From: Actinokineospora globicatena
Lineage (GTDB): Bacteria; Actinomycetota; Actinomycetes; Mycobacteriales; Pseudonocardiaceae
Assembly: GCF_024171945.1 (NCBI RefSeq)
Contig: NZ_JAMTCR010000004.1
Location: 1 to 64,000 of the forward strand
Length of the DNA: 64,000 nucleotides
Direction: 5' to 3'
Each line of letters opens with the position of its first letter. Position 1 is the stretch's first letter. Position numbers and translations under genes: made by a program. Below are positions 10,001-17,235 of the stretch, one piece after another. The notes under the pieces are model-generated. The model saw nothing but the letters and a program-made list of their open reading frames with translations. It did not search any database and had not been told where the DNA came from.

Positions 10001-10538
10001 CGGGGACTCAGTGCAACCAGCCGCATACCTCCAGTCCTTCCAACGTCTGCTGCGGGGACCGAGCGACGTCCCGTGGCTCGACGTCGCTCTGCGGGCGCCG
10101 AGCGAGCTGTCCCGGGCCCAACTGGGCGAGTTCCTCACGTCGCTCGAGGCGCACGGGTTTACGGAGGCCAACCTCCGCACCGCCGTGCGCGAGGTCACGA
10201 ACCGCGACTTCGGTGCGAAGATGATCGGCTACGTCCTCCACTTCGGCCGAGACCTTCCTCTGGTGCCATTCGAACACCGTGTCGATGCGGCAGTCGACGC
10301 GCTGCTGTCGCGCGACATCGTGCGTTGGACCACGGTACGACGAAATTTGCTAAGGAAGATATCTTCAGCTTTGAAGACTCACGGATACCTCGACCGATCA
10401 CTTCTCGACGACGGGCAGTTCCGTCAGGAATTCGGCGGCTTTACGCGACTCGATCGTGCATTTGACGGCCGGCTTGATCAGGTGCTAAACCATTTGACCG
10501 AACAGGTTTGGACCAACTCCGGCGTGAGCGAAAGATGA
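7083..10538 (+). CDS. hsdR: Type I restriction enzyme, motor/nuclease subunit HsdR
   Basis: The 1151-residue R subunit of a type I restriction-modification system, which translocates and cuts unmodified DNA. It begins with a DUF4145-like domain (to ~residue 110) and a long coiled coil (~165-260). The HSDR_N nuclease domain follows, with Asp318 and Glu332-x-Lys334 in AVEAKAE. The SF2 helicase core has Walker A ATGTGKT (469-475), DECH (575-578), then LTATP and GRATRP. A C-terminal EcoEI-like helical region completes it. Layout matches EcoEI/Type I-A relatives. The GTG at 7083 is preceded by AGGGGGA. The last codons overlap hsdM by 4 nt (ATGA), so the two are co-translated. Confidence 0.93.
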   Translation: MVNDQADMVQQLAAASVNFGYLLSLEPLLVRYAAGAELHVFTDPNVALYKMRQFAEVLVQRLAVEGGQQVNPRTDLATLIEALYQGQLLPGDVYHLFERIRRSGNRAVHRHLDDQREALTCLHACFQLGVWFHQTLDEPSSARPNSFIPPARPADFASDEVAELRCDLEQLRDELVRARSASRAAADQAHSEAEARQQAEVIVTQTRDDLQAAFDLALETEQALNRAQEEYNARLTDLEAAREGLTAAERNDIVQRAIRASRRVRLSEAQTRAVIDEQLRAAGWEAHSERLRHGVGARPVAGKYMAIAEWPTSSGPADYILFCGLTPVGAVEAKAESQDVSGDLGQARRYSRDFNDFVPQPAVGGPWGEYKVPFLFATNGRPYLEQLRTASGLWFQDVRQPTNLSRPRREWPSPSTLWQLLTHDRSNADETIRNDSNFAPRLREYQRDAIAEVEKRIADGIRAMLVAMATGTGKTVTCLGFIERMLRNERFNRILFLVDRLALGEQAEEKFKSEIVHGVNTLAQIYEVATIDKPHVDATTRLHIATVQSMVHRLADHDCGQARLDPDLYDCIVVDECHRGYSLDRAMTPGELEFRSEAEYQSEYRRVLDHFDAVKIGLTATPAAHTVAIFGDPIYTYSYRRAVIDGYLIDHEPPTQIATQLNTYGIHLDRGTEASILDLETGRVELHQLQDELNFQVDDFNRRVITTGFNDAVCRELAQEITPGEDGKTIIFCVNDAHADLVVDSLNRALEELWGEIDGELVMKITSRSDRPQRLIRRFRNERTPQVAVTVDLLTTGVDIPKVDKLVFIRRVRSRILFEQMLGRATRPCSEIGKETFRIHDAVGLYAALEPLTSMQPVIANVSVTAEQLIAELIDADRPEHVQEIAEQLAARLQRRLPKLTAAAAEAFERLTARSPADYIDNVIRAGDFNQLVATFTRLPELAALIERGVVLDPRQAVIDDREDEVIATRRAYGDSVQPAAYLQSFQRLLRGPSDVPWLDVALRAPSELSRAQLGEFLTSLEAHGFTEANLRTAVREVTNRDFGAKMIGYVLHFGRDLPLVPFEHRVDAAVDALLSRDIVRWTTVRRNLLRKISSALKTHGYLDRSLLDDGQFRQEFGGFTRLDRAFDGRLDQVLNHLTEQVWTNSGVSER

Positions 10539-11968
10539 CAATGACCCGTACTGCAGACATCGTGGCGAAGCTCTGGGCCCTTTGCAATGATCTTCGTGAC
10601 GATGGAGTCACCTACCAACAGTACGTGACCGAGCTGACCTACCTTCTTTTCCTCAAAATGGCGGCCGAGACCGGCGAGGAAGAAAAGCTTTTGCCGAAAG
10701 GCTATCGCTGGCATGACCTTGAGAAGCGGAAGGGTGTCGAGCAGTACGATTTTTACCGCGAATTGCTCATCCGATTGGGCGGCAAGGCCCCCAGTCGGCA
10801 GGTGCGAGTGGTCTACGGCAACGCGAGCACGTCGATCAGGCATCCGCGAGTTCTCACCAAGCTCGTCACCGATCTCGACGCCTTGGATTGGTTCGACGCA
10901 CGCACCGAAGGTCTTGGCGACCTTTATGAGGGGTTGCTGGAGAAGAATTCCACCGAGTCGAAGCGAGGCGCTGGGCAGTACTTCACACCTCGCCCCCTCA
11001 TTGACTCGATGATCGCGTTGGTCAAGCCGCAGGCTGGCGAAGTTGTCCAAGATCCCGCCCTTGGCACCGCTGGATTCCTCGTCGCAACGCACCGCTACAT
11101 CTGCGAAACAACCAACGACCTGTATGACTTGAGCACCGAGCAGCAGAACACCCAACTGCGCCACGCCTACGTCGGCATGGAGTTGGTTCCTGACACGCAC
11201 CGCCTCGCCGTGATGAACGCCCTCCTGCACGGTTTCACCGGTGATCTCAGGCTTGGCAATACCCTCACCTCCGACGGCGCGGCCCTTCCGTCCGCCGACG
11301 TGGTACTGACCAACCCGCCGTTCGGCACCAAGACCGGCGGGGGAACTGACCGCGAAGACTTCACCTATCGCACCTCGAACAAGCAGTTCGCCTACGTGCA
11401 GCACATCTACCGGACGCTCCGTCCCGGCGGCCGGGCCGCCGTCGTACTTCCCGACAATGTCCTGTACGATGCCCAAGCCCGTCCTATCAGGACGGACCTC
11501 CTGGACAAGTGCAACGTCCACACCATCCTGCGACTACCCGAGGGTCTCTTCTACGCCCAGAGTGTAAAGGCCAACGTGCTCTTCCTTTGCCGAGGCCAGG
11601 GCGACACCGGAAACACCCAGGAGACCTGGATATACGACCTTCGTTCCGGGGTCTCTTCCTTCGGTCGACGCAACGTGCTCACCCGTGCATTCTTCGCCGA
11701 CTTCGAGCGCGAATTCGGCGACGACCCCTACGGGAAATCGCCTCGCACTGACCATGGTCCTCGGGGACGCTTCCGCCAATTCACCCGCGAGGACATTGCC
11801 AGACAGGACGACAGTCTCTACTTCCCTTGGTCCGTCTCGAATGGTAGCGATGAGGATGCAAAGGATACTGATCCAATTAGTGTCATCGAAGGGATGACCA
11901 AGAGTCTGCAGCAGGCGATGAACGACCTTGAAATGCTCCGCGTGATCGTCGATGGGGAGGTGCGTTAA
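10535..11968 (+). CDS. hsdM: Type I N6-adenine DNA methyltransferase HsdM
   Basis: A 477-residue methyltransferase subunit. It modifies adenine in the recognition sequence and with HsdR completes the restriction enzyme. An N-terminal helical HsdM_N domain (1-130) precedes the Rossmann MTase. The SAM-binding motif I lies in DPALGTAGF from Asp173, and the catalytic NPPF motif is at 260-263, as expected for N6-adenine enzymes. The ATG at 10535 is preferred over upstream TTG because it forms the ATGA overlap with the hsdR stop. The hsdM stop TAA shares one base with the hsdS start (TAATG), so the three genes form a tightly coupled operon. Confidence 0.95.
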   Translation: MTMTRTADIVAKLWALCNDLRDDGVTYQQYVTELTYLLFLKMAAETGEEEKLLPKGYRWHDLEKRKGVEQYDFYRELLIRLGGKAPSRQVRVVYGNASTSIRHPRVLTKLVTDLDALDWFDARTEGLGDLYEGLLEKNSTESKRGAGQYFTPRPLIDSMIALVKPQAGEVVQDPALGTAGFLVATHRYICETTNDLYDLSTEQQNTQLRHAYVGMELVPDTHRLAVMNALLHGFTGDLRLGNTLTSDGAALPSADVVLTNPPFGTKTGGGTDREDFTYRTSNKQFAYVQHIYRTLRPGGRAAVVLPDNVLYDAQARPIRTDLLDKCNVHTILRLPEGLFYAQSVKANVLFLCRGQGDTGNTQETWIYDLRSGVSSFGRRNVLTRAFFADFEREFGDDPYGKSPRTDHGPRGRFRQFTREDIARQDDSLYFPWSVSNGSDEDAKDTDPISVIEGMTKSLQQAMNDLEMLRVIVDGEVR

Positions 11969-12615
11969 TGGCTATCGTGACCACCTGGGCCACTGTACCC
12001 TTGAAAGAGGTTGCAGACGTACGCCTAGGACGGCAACTATCGCCCAAGAACCGGATTGGCGACAACATGCGCCCGTATCTGAGGGCGGCGAACGTAACCT
12101 GGCGCGGCTTGAACCTTGACGACGTCAAGACCATGAACTTTACGGAGACCGAAGCCAAAACCTTCCTACTTCAACCTGGTGACATCCTCGTGGGAGAAGC
12201 CTCAGGTAGTGCCGCCGAAGTCGGCAAACCTGCCATGTGGACGGGCGAAATCGCCAACTGCTGCTTTCAGAACACCCTGATCCGCGTCCGCAGTCACGCC
12301 ATTGACCCGCGGTATCTCCTACACTTTCTCCGGCACGAGGCACGGAGAGGAGCCTTCGTCGAGCACGCTAGGGGGGTGGGTATTCACCACATCGGCGCAG
12401 CGCGGTTGGCCCAGTGGCAGGTTCCGATTGCGCCGCCCGACGAGCAGCAGCGTATCGCGGACTTGATGGACCAAATCGACGAGTTGGCCAACTGCGTCGA
12501 GGACCGACTGCGAACCGAGTTGAACAACCTGCGTAATTTGCGAATCACTTCGGCCGCAAAGATGTACGCGGGCCTTGAGGCGGCCTCGGTCAATGACCAC
12601 GCGCTGGTCGATTAG
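11968..12615 (+). CDS. hsdS: Half-length type I specificity subunit HsdS
   Basis: A 215-residue HsdS that reads DNA for the restriction-modification complex. Classical subunits have about 400 residues and two target-recognition domains; this one has one (about 1-155, including PLKEVADVRLGRQLSPKN, LQPGDILVGEASG and IHHIGAARLAQWQVPIAPPDEQQ). One conserved helix follows (IADLMDQIDELANCVEDRL). Such half subunits can act as homodimers reading a palindromic bipartite site. Alternatively it is truncated: after the TAG the same frame stays open for about 35 codons to a TGA at about 12708, without a recognisable second domain. The ATG overlaps the hsdM stop. Confidence 0.88.
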   Translation: MAIVTTWATVPLKEVADVRLGRQLSPKNRIGDNMRPYLRAANVTWRGLNLDDVKTMNFTETEAKTFLLQPGDILVGEASGSAAEVGKPAMWTGEIANCCFQNTLIRVRSHAIDPRYLLHFLRHEARRGAFVEHARGVGIHHIGAARLAQWQVPIAPPDEQQRIADLMDQIDELANCVEDRLRTELNNLRNLRITSAAKMYAGLEAASVNDHALVD

Positions 12616-12694
12616 TCTCAGCTTGATGTGACCGTCGACGACGTAGGCGATTTCGTGGTCCACCACTCCGTCATTCGCGCGCTGGAACGACAGC

Positions 12695-12738
12695 GGAGCC
12701 GGTCCTGAATCTCACATGTGAGGTTCAGGACCGGCTCC
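12695..12738. terminator. 44-bp near-perfect palindrome after hsdS
   Basis: Two 22-base arms meet without a spacer at the central ACATGT and differ at one position. The arms start GGAGCCGGTCC and end GGACCGGCTCC. It lies 80 bases past the hsdS stop, so it could act as a rho-independent terminator of the hsd operon, although no T-run follows. A protein-binding palindrome or an old IS end are alternatives. Confidence 0.5.
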
Positions 12739-13443
12739 GGTCACCTAGTGAAAAGGTGGTGGATCATAGGGAGACTGGACATTCAAGAGCGCGAGCAGGG
12801 CATGTTCGGGCTGCCGTTGCAGCGGGGGGTGCTCGGCACCAACGCACATCCCTCTGGAGTTCAAAACTCGGCTCGATGGCTCTGACCTGTAGGTTGGACT
12901 GCCGGATTATACCCAAGTGTGATCGTAAGAATTTATGACTGGGCATCGGTGCTTGCTGCGTCTGATGAGGACGCTGGTTGCGCCGGTCGAGATCGAGGTG
13001 GATTACCAAGTGCTCGCCGAGCGTTCGGCTCCTGCGCCTGCGAGGTATCGGATTTTCGCGCGGAGTTGCTGTGCTGCGGTGACCGCCTGGTGGCGATGGT
13101 CGGGCAGGGAGGTGGGGCGTGCACCGCTGTTTACCGGGGGGGCCGTCGTGTCGATGTGCGGCGGGACGGTGGAGCGATTACTCGGAGTTTGCCGAGGCGA
13201 TCGACCCCGAGTTTGTCGATGACATGGCCCGCAGTCTTCAGGTAGGCACGGTACTTGAGGTATCCAAACGCCGGTACAGCGAAGCCCGTGAGCGTGGGCA
13301 GGCCGATGGTGGAGACGTTCGTGAGCATGGCGACAGAACCCTCCAGGGCCTTCGACGCTCTAGGCGCCGAAGGCCTGTTCCTCTTGCACGGGATACCGGC
13401 GCCGGTAAGACCACCTTGAGCAAGGCTCGTCGATTGCCAGGGG
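12739..13443. other. Remnant region with one possible small gene
   Basis: Apart from the repeat, the only coding-like stretch is a 95-codon frame from ATG at 12935 to 13222, whose first ~55 residues show codon bias and similarity to the left repeat. I do not recognise it. On the minus strand at about 13138-13330 a short frame encodes MLTNVSTIGLPTLTGFAVPA with one hydrophobic segment. Neither is strong enough to call as a gene. Confidence 0.3.
12861..13018. repeat. Right copy of the repeat bracketing the defence island
   Basis: Collinear, same-orientation match to 2907-3058. In the central part the differences concentrate at third codon positions in the frame CLLRLMRTLVAPVEIEV (12951 onward), against WLLRLVQMLAAVVETVV in the left copy. 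The repeated unit therefore probably included the start of a small protein-coding gene. That gene is still open in this copy and frameshifted in the left one. Confidence 0.6.
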
Positions 13444-14304
13444 GTGGACGCACTCGCAGCGGAACGGGCTGCCGAGCAGGGCAATGCCTCGGTCGGGGTG
13501 TACGTGGACTTCGAGAACCTGGTCCGCGGCGCGGGTCGTGGCCTGCCAGGCCGCGCCAACCCCGTGCCTTACGCGGCGATCACCCGGCTGTGTCGCGACT
13601 ACGGCAACGCGGTCATCCGCCGCGCGTACGCGGACTGGGCGAATCCGCAGTCCGGCCGCTATCAGCAGGACTCGGCCATGAACGGCGTCGACCTGATCCA
13701 GGTGGTCCGCTTCGGCGCCGCCCGTAAGAACGCCGCCGACATCCGCATGGCCGTCGACGCGATGGAAACGCTGATCACCCACCCCGAGGTCAGTGTGTTC
13801 GTGCTGGTCGCGGGCGACGGTGACTACACCCCGCTGGTGCAGCGGCTGCGCGAGTTCGGCAAGCACGTCGTCGGCGTGGGCACCGAGGCCAACGCCAGCC
13901 CGCGGCTGGTGTCGGTGTGCTCGGAGTACAAGTACTGGGGCACCCTGCTCGCCCAGGTCGAACCCGAGCCGGGAGACCACTTCGCCGACGAGTTCGACAT
14001 CGCCACGGCCGAGAACCTGCTGGTCGCCGCGATGGAGCAGGCGGCCGTCGGCACTCCGACCGCCGGGTGGGTGAAGAACAAGATGACCTCCCTCGACCCG
14101 GCGTTCGACGAGCGCAACTACGGCTGCCGCAGCTTCCGGGACTTCCTGGGCCGCCTGACGCACCGGGTCCGCGTGGTAGGCACCTCAGGTGGCGACATCA
14201 CCGTGTCACTCACCGACAACCGTTCGCTGGAGGGGGAGGTCGCTGCGCCCCTAGTCCCGCCGACGGAGGGCGGTGAAGGGCACGAGTTGGTCCTTGAGGT
14301 GTAG
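13444..14304 (+). CDS. NYN-domain (LabA/DUF88-type) putative RNase
   Basis: A 286-residue protein with an N-terminal NYN domain (~15-170), a PIN-like fold found in RNases. The acidic residues expected at the active site are present: Asp22 in VYVDFENL, Asp99 and Asp105 in NAADIRMAVDAM, and Asp125/Asp127 in VAGDGDYTPLV. The C-terminal ~100 residues (TAENLLVAAMEQA, then GWVKNKMTSLDPAFDERNYGCRSFRDFL) look like an OST-HTH/LOTUS module that binds RNA. Start GTG at 13444 follows a CCAGGGG stretch. It converges on, and overlaps by 54 bases, the gene at 14251-14559. Substrate and role are unknown. Confidence 0.8.
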   Translation: MDALAAERAAEQGNASVGVYVDFENLVRGAGRGLPGRANPVPYAAITRLCRDYGNAVIRRAYADWANPQSGRYQQDSAMNGVDLIQVVRFGAARKNAADIRMAVDAMETLITHPEVSVFVLVAGDGDYTPLVQRLREFGKHVVGVGTEANASPRLVSVCSEYKYWGTLLAQVEPEPGDHFADEFDIATAENLLVAAMEQAAVGTPTAGWVKNKMTSLDPAFDERNYGCRSFRDFLGRLTHRVRVVGTSGGDITVSLTDNRSLEGEVAAPLVPPTEGGEGHELVLEV

Positions 14305-14559
14305 CTGGTCTCGTCGGCCGTCGGCGTAGTTGATCTCGTAGTCGATGACGCCGCACCAGTGGCCGTCCACGCTGGGGAAGCGGCCGTGCAGGCGTGCGGG
14401 GACCGCGCCGGTGAGGTCGAGGCCGGTCTCGATCACGTGCCGCGGGACTCCGTCCGGTCGGGGGAAGAGGTTGTCGAGTCGGATCCAGACCGGGGTGAGC
14501 ACGTGGCTGCGGCCGTGGAGGGCGTCGCCGGTCCACGAGGTGTACGGGCTGATGATCAC
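14251..14559 (-). CDS. Conserved small protein, family unknown
   Basis: A 102-residue soluble protein (core VIETGLDLTGAVPARLHGRF, then WCGVIDYEINYADGRRDQLHL and KDQLVPFTAL). I do not know its function. A decayed paralogue with the same DLTG..P..LHGRF and YEI.YA motifs lies at 21710-21937, so the family is repeated within this accessory region. The GTG start overlaps the stop of the upstream gene (GTGA), which indicates coupled translation. Confidence 0.6.
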   Translation of the reverse strand: MIISPYTSWTGDALHGRSHVLTPVWIRLDNLFPRPDGVPRHVIETGLDLTGAVPARLHGRFPSVDGHWCGVIDYEINYADGRRDQLHLKDQLVPFTALRRRD

Positions 14560-14912
14560 GACTCGCCCGGTTCCTGTCGCTTCGCCGCCCGGGGTCGGCG
14601 GGCTGGATGGCCGTCGTAGAACCGCTCGTCCAGCTCGACCCGGTCCGGGTAGCGGTGATCGCCGGTCCACCGCCACCTGGTGTCGGTGCCACCCGGCGTG
14701 GTGGCGCAGGCCGGGCAGTCGATCCGGAGTTCGCCGCCCGCGGCGCGCACGGTGCTGATGCCGGGAACGAGTGGGTGTCGCCCGCTCTTGCATCTGGTGG
14801 GCAGGATGGCGATCACCGCGCCCACGGGATCGAGCCGGTACCGCAGCACCCCGTCCGGCGGAGTGAGTGAGGAGGGCGGTTTCATGCCCGGCAACATACC
14901 ATCCGTTCGCAC
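14556..14912 (-). CDS. Hypothetical protein coupled to 14251-14559
   Basis: A 118-residue protein with a small Cys pair (CPAC in ELRIDCPACATTPGG) and a second cysteine in PTRCKSGRHPLVPG, perhaps a zinc knuckle. Product unknown. The longest form starts at GTG 14912; ATG codons at 14897 and 14885 are equally plausible. Its stop overlaps the next start by 4 nt, so the two small proteins probably work together or in stoichiometric amounts. Confidence 0.5.
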   Translation of the reverse strand: MRTDGMLPGMKPPSSLTPPDGVLRYRLDPVGAVIAILPTRCKSGRHPLVPGISTVRAAGGELRIDCPACATTPGGTDTRWRWTGDHRYPDRVELDERFYDGHPARRPRAAKRQEPGES

Positions 14913-15080
14913 ATATGTTCGATGTGGACCTTGCCGGATGAACCGGTTGCCGACGGCGTGCGTGTAGTCACGCTGCCCCTCGGGGCAAATCTCCGCCCAA
15001 AGCTCTGTGTCGTCGCGTTGGTGATCTTGCTACACCTGTTCGTGTCCGTGTGATGACAGGTTGTCGCGTGAAGGAAACCG

Positions 15081-15710
15081 ATGCCCCGCACCATGTCCGG
15101 CTTGCTCCTGTCCATCCTGGCCGTCGCCGGGATCGTGGCCTATTTCGGTCCGGAGGCGGTGATCGACACCGTGACCGGGGCCTTCGAGAACCAGGAGCCG
15201 GTGCTGATCGAGGACGAGGGCCACCAGCTCCTGGTGGGCGGTGACGGGGAAGCCAAGGCCCGGCAGTGCACCGTCACGGTCGCGTTGACCACGCGGCAGT
15301 GCGGTGACGTGAAGGTGGTGGTGATCGACGCGGCCAAGATGCCGTTTATCGCCCGCAACATCCACCTGGCCTGGGGCGAGGGTCAGCCGTCGGTCCTGAC
15401 CCGCAACTCCGCCAAGCAGCCCGCGAATCGGGCCGCGGCGTGCGGGCGGTTCGTGCCGAAGAACGGGGGGAGTTGCGACGAATATAGCTTCGCGACCACG
15501 GACGAGGGCGGTTCCGGCGCGCGCACCGAGGAGGTCCCGTTGCGCGAGCAGCGGTGTCAGGGTGGGACGATCAGCTCCGGGTACGCCAAGGCCAAGATCG
15601 GCCAGGGGGACAGTTTCCTGGTGGTCATCTCCAACCCGGCCCAGGTCGCCACGACCGGGTTCACTGGGGCGGACGTTGCTGATGAGCAGGTGGAACAATG
15701 CGCGCTGTGA
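15081..15710 (+). CDS. Membrane-anchored or secreted NucA/NucB-type nuclease
   Basis: A 209-residue protein with an N-terminal hydrophobic helix (about 6-22, GLLLSILAVAGIVAYFG) that can act as signal or anchor. The C-terminal half carries the NucA/NucB deoxyribonuclease signature: SCDEYSFATTDEGG from residue 131 and EVPLREQRCQGG about 15 residues later. The DEY acidic residues match the catalytic region of that family. Several cysteines fit an extracellular location. Members are secreted DNases or polymorphic-toxin tips. The following gene overlaps its 3' end by 13 nt, so a nuclease-partner relation, perhaps immunity, is possible but unproven. Confidence 0.7.
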   Translation: MPRTMSGLLLSILAVAGIVAYFGPEAVIDTVTGAFENQEPVLIEDEGHQLLVGGDGEAKARQCTVTVALTTRQCGDVKVVVIDAAKMPFIARNIHLAWGEGQPSVLTRNSAKQPANRAAACGRFVPKNGGSCDEYSFATTDEGGSGARTEEVPLREQRCQGGTISSGYAKAKIGQGDSFLVVISNPAQVATTGFTGADVADEQVEQCAL

Positions 15711-16258
15711 CCCGCTACGCGTGGGCGGACACCGCCTTCGACCTGGCCTGGACCCTGGCCGTGACCATCGGGCGGAGCGAGCACGATGTGCTCGCCGCCT
15801 ACGGGGCCCGTGACGACGTGCGGCGCGCGGAGATGACGTTCGAGGCCGCGCTGGAGGAACGCAACGAGCACGTCGACGACTACGGCCTCCTGCAGCTCGC
15901 GCGACGCGGCGAGCACCTGGTGGTGATCGAGCCCAACGGCTGGGTTGGCAACGCCCCGGCCGTCGCCCAGCAGCTCGCCAGCCCGACCGGGTTGTTCGTG
16001 TCGGTGTACTGGAGCGCCAACGGCGACCACCAGATCGTGCAGGCCAGGGACGGGCAGCTCGTCGCCCGGTTCGACCCCACCTTCATCGGTCTCCCGGCCG
16101 GGGCCAACGACATGCTGCCCGGCTGGGTCGAGCCCGAGGACTTCCCCCTTGATCACCTCAAGTCCGCCAGCCTCGCTGCGGTCGAGCGGGTGACCGAGGT
16201 GGTGGTCGAGGAGTCCTGGTTGACCACGCCGCTGCCGACCTACCGCCTCCCGGCCTAG
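15698..16258 (+). CDS. DUF6461-like protein, possible partner of the nuclease
   Basis: A 186-residue soluble protein (AVTRYAWADTAFDLAWTLAV near the start, LVVIEPNGWVGN and GLFVSVYWSANGDHQIVQA in the middle). The pattern resembles DUF6461 proteins of actinomycetes, whose function is unknown. The ATG lies inside the end of the nuclease gene, 13 nt before its stop, so the two are co-translated. Immunity against the neighbouring NucA/NucB-type nuclease is an inference from this arrangement. Confidence 0.6.
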   Translation: MRAVTRYAWADTAFDLAWTLAVTIGRSEHDVLAAYGARDDVRRAEMTFEAALEERNEHVDDYGLLQLARRGEHLVVIEPNGWVGNAPAVAQQLASPTGLFVSVYWSANGDHQIVQARDGQLVARFDPTFIGLPAGANDMLPGWVEPEDFPLDHLKSASLAAVERVTEVVVEESWLTTPLPTYRLPA

Positions 16259-16572
16259 GCCAGTCTCAGCAGCCCGTTCAACACCTGCTCGAGCACGTGC
16301 ACGTCGTGCTGGATCCACGTCGGCTTGTTCGGGTCGGGTTTGGCGATGGGTGCGGTCCGTGGGCGGCGTGGAAGGCGGTCGGCTGGGCCATCGGCCACGC
16401 GGGGTATCACGCCGGTCGGCCTGTCATCCCGTCGTTCTGGAGCTACCAGGCCATTCGCCGCGAGATCGGAGGGGCGCCAGTTGAGCCACAGCGGCCAGCC
16501 ATCCTCTGCCGTGCGTGCCACCAGCTCGGCGACCGACACCGACCCCGGCCGCCCGTCCCGATGACTACCCAT
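16255..16572 (-). CDS. Hypothetical protein
   Basis: A 105-residue protein of unknown function; SVSVAELVARTAEDGWPLW near the N-terminus is helical and the remainder is basic. It is the last gene of a leftward group of four (17588 to 16255) and is separated from its upstream neighbour by 23 bases. Its end touches the convergent DUF6461-like gene. Confidence 0.45.
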   Translation of the reverse strand: MGSHRDGRPGSVSVAELVARTAEDGWPLWLNWRPSDLAANGLVAPERRDDRPTGVIPRVADGPADRLPRRPRTAPIAKPDPNKPTWIQHDVHVLEQVLNGLLRLA

Positions 16573-16595
16573 GGGCGAGACGGTTCATCAGCTGC

Positions 16596-16892
16596 TCACC
16601 CACCGCCGTCACCTCCAGCGCGGAAAGGCGGCGACAACAGGTCCTTGGGCACGGCGTCGATGACCCGTCCGGTGAGGGCGTTGCCCACCTCGACCATGCA
16701 GGTGCCGAGACTGGCCACCACTCGGGCAGGCAGCGGTTCGGCGGTGCCGTGATGCACCTGCAGGATGTTCTCCAGATACGCGGCGAGCCCTCGGTGGATA
16801 TCGGTCAGCCCGTGCAGTAGCACTTGGTCGTCACGCCACGGGTTCTCGGGAATGGCGTCATCACTGGACACCGGGACCGCCATGCGTCTCAT
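16596..16892 (-). CDS. Hypothetical protein
   Basis: A 98-residue helical protein (LHGLTDIHRGLAAYLENILQ, then MVEVGNALTGRVIDAVPKDL). No family recognised. The starts ATG 16892 and ATG 16883 both lie inside the 3' end of the resolvase-like gene, so translation is coupled. Codon bias supports it over the longer upstream open frame, which is antisense-like. Confidence 0.5.
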   Translation of the reverse strand: MRRMAVPVSSDDAIPENPWRDDQVLLHGLTDIHRGLAAYLENILQVHHGTAEPLPARVVASLGTCMVEVGNALTGRVIDAVPKDLLSPPFRAGGDGGG

Positions 16893-17235
16893 GCCTGTGA
16901 TCGGGCTCGGGCACAGCGCCGTGCACCACCGTGACGGCCGCGCCCGTCCGACAAATCCGAGCGGCCAGCTCGGCCTGCATGGCGGGTCGGGGTGAGAGGT
17001 GGGTGCTGTCCACCAGGACCACCGCCGTGGTGCGCGGCATCGCCGCCGCGTCCAGCAGGCCGCGGAACCCGGGGCGTCCCTCGGCGTCCAACGGTGACCC
17101 CACATCCTGGAAGACCGCGCCCAACTCCCACCCTTCGCGGGCGCACAACACCTCGATCGCCGCCCGGTACTCCAAGACGCCGGCGGGGTCCTCGGTCGCG
17201 GTGCGGATGTAGCCGTAGACCACCGGAGTTGCCAT
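16861..17235 (-). CDS. Resolvase-like protein lacking the catalytic serine
   Basis: A 124-residue protein shaped like the N-terminal catalytic domain of a serine recombinase: VVYGYIRTATEDPAG, then CAREGWELGAVFQDVGS, GRPGFRGLLDAA and VVLVDSTHLSP. In active resolvases the N-terminal motif reads YxRVSTxxQ and the Ser attacks DNA; here the aligned residue is Ala13, and there is no DNA-binding or long C-terminal domain. It is therefore probably a non-catalytic, domesticated resolvase fold. The ATG overlaps the upstream stop by one base (TGATG), so it is co-translated with the 117-residue protein before it. Confidence 0.65.
   Translation of the reverse strand: MATPVVYGYIRTATEDPAGVLEYRAAIEVLCAREGWELGAVFQDVGSPLDAEGRPGFRGLLDAAAMPRTTAVVLVDSTHLSPRPAMQAELAARICRTGAAVTVVHGAVPEPDHRHETHGGPGVQ

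Noticed and set aside
13360-14163. 267-codon leftward frame over the NYN gene
   Set aside because: The forward frame has NYN catalytic residues and codon bias; the leftward frame is its shadow.
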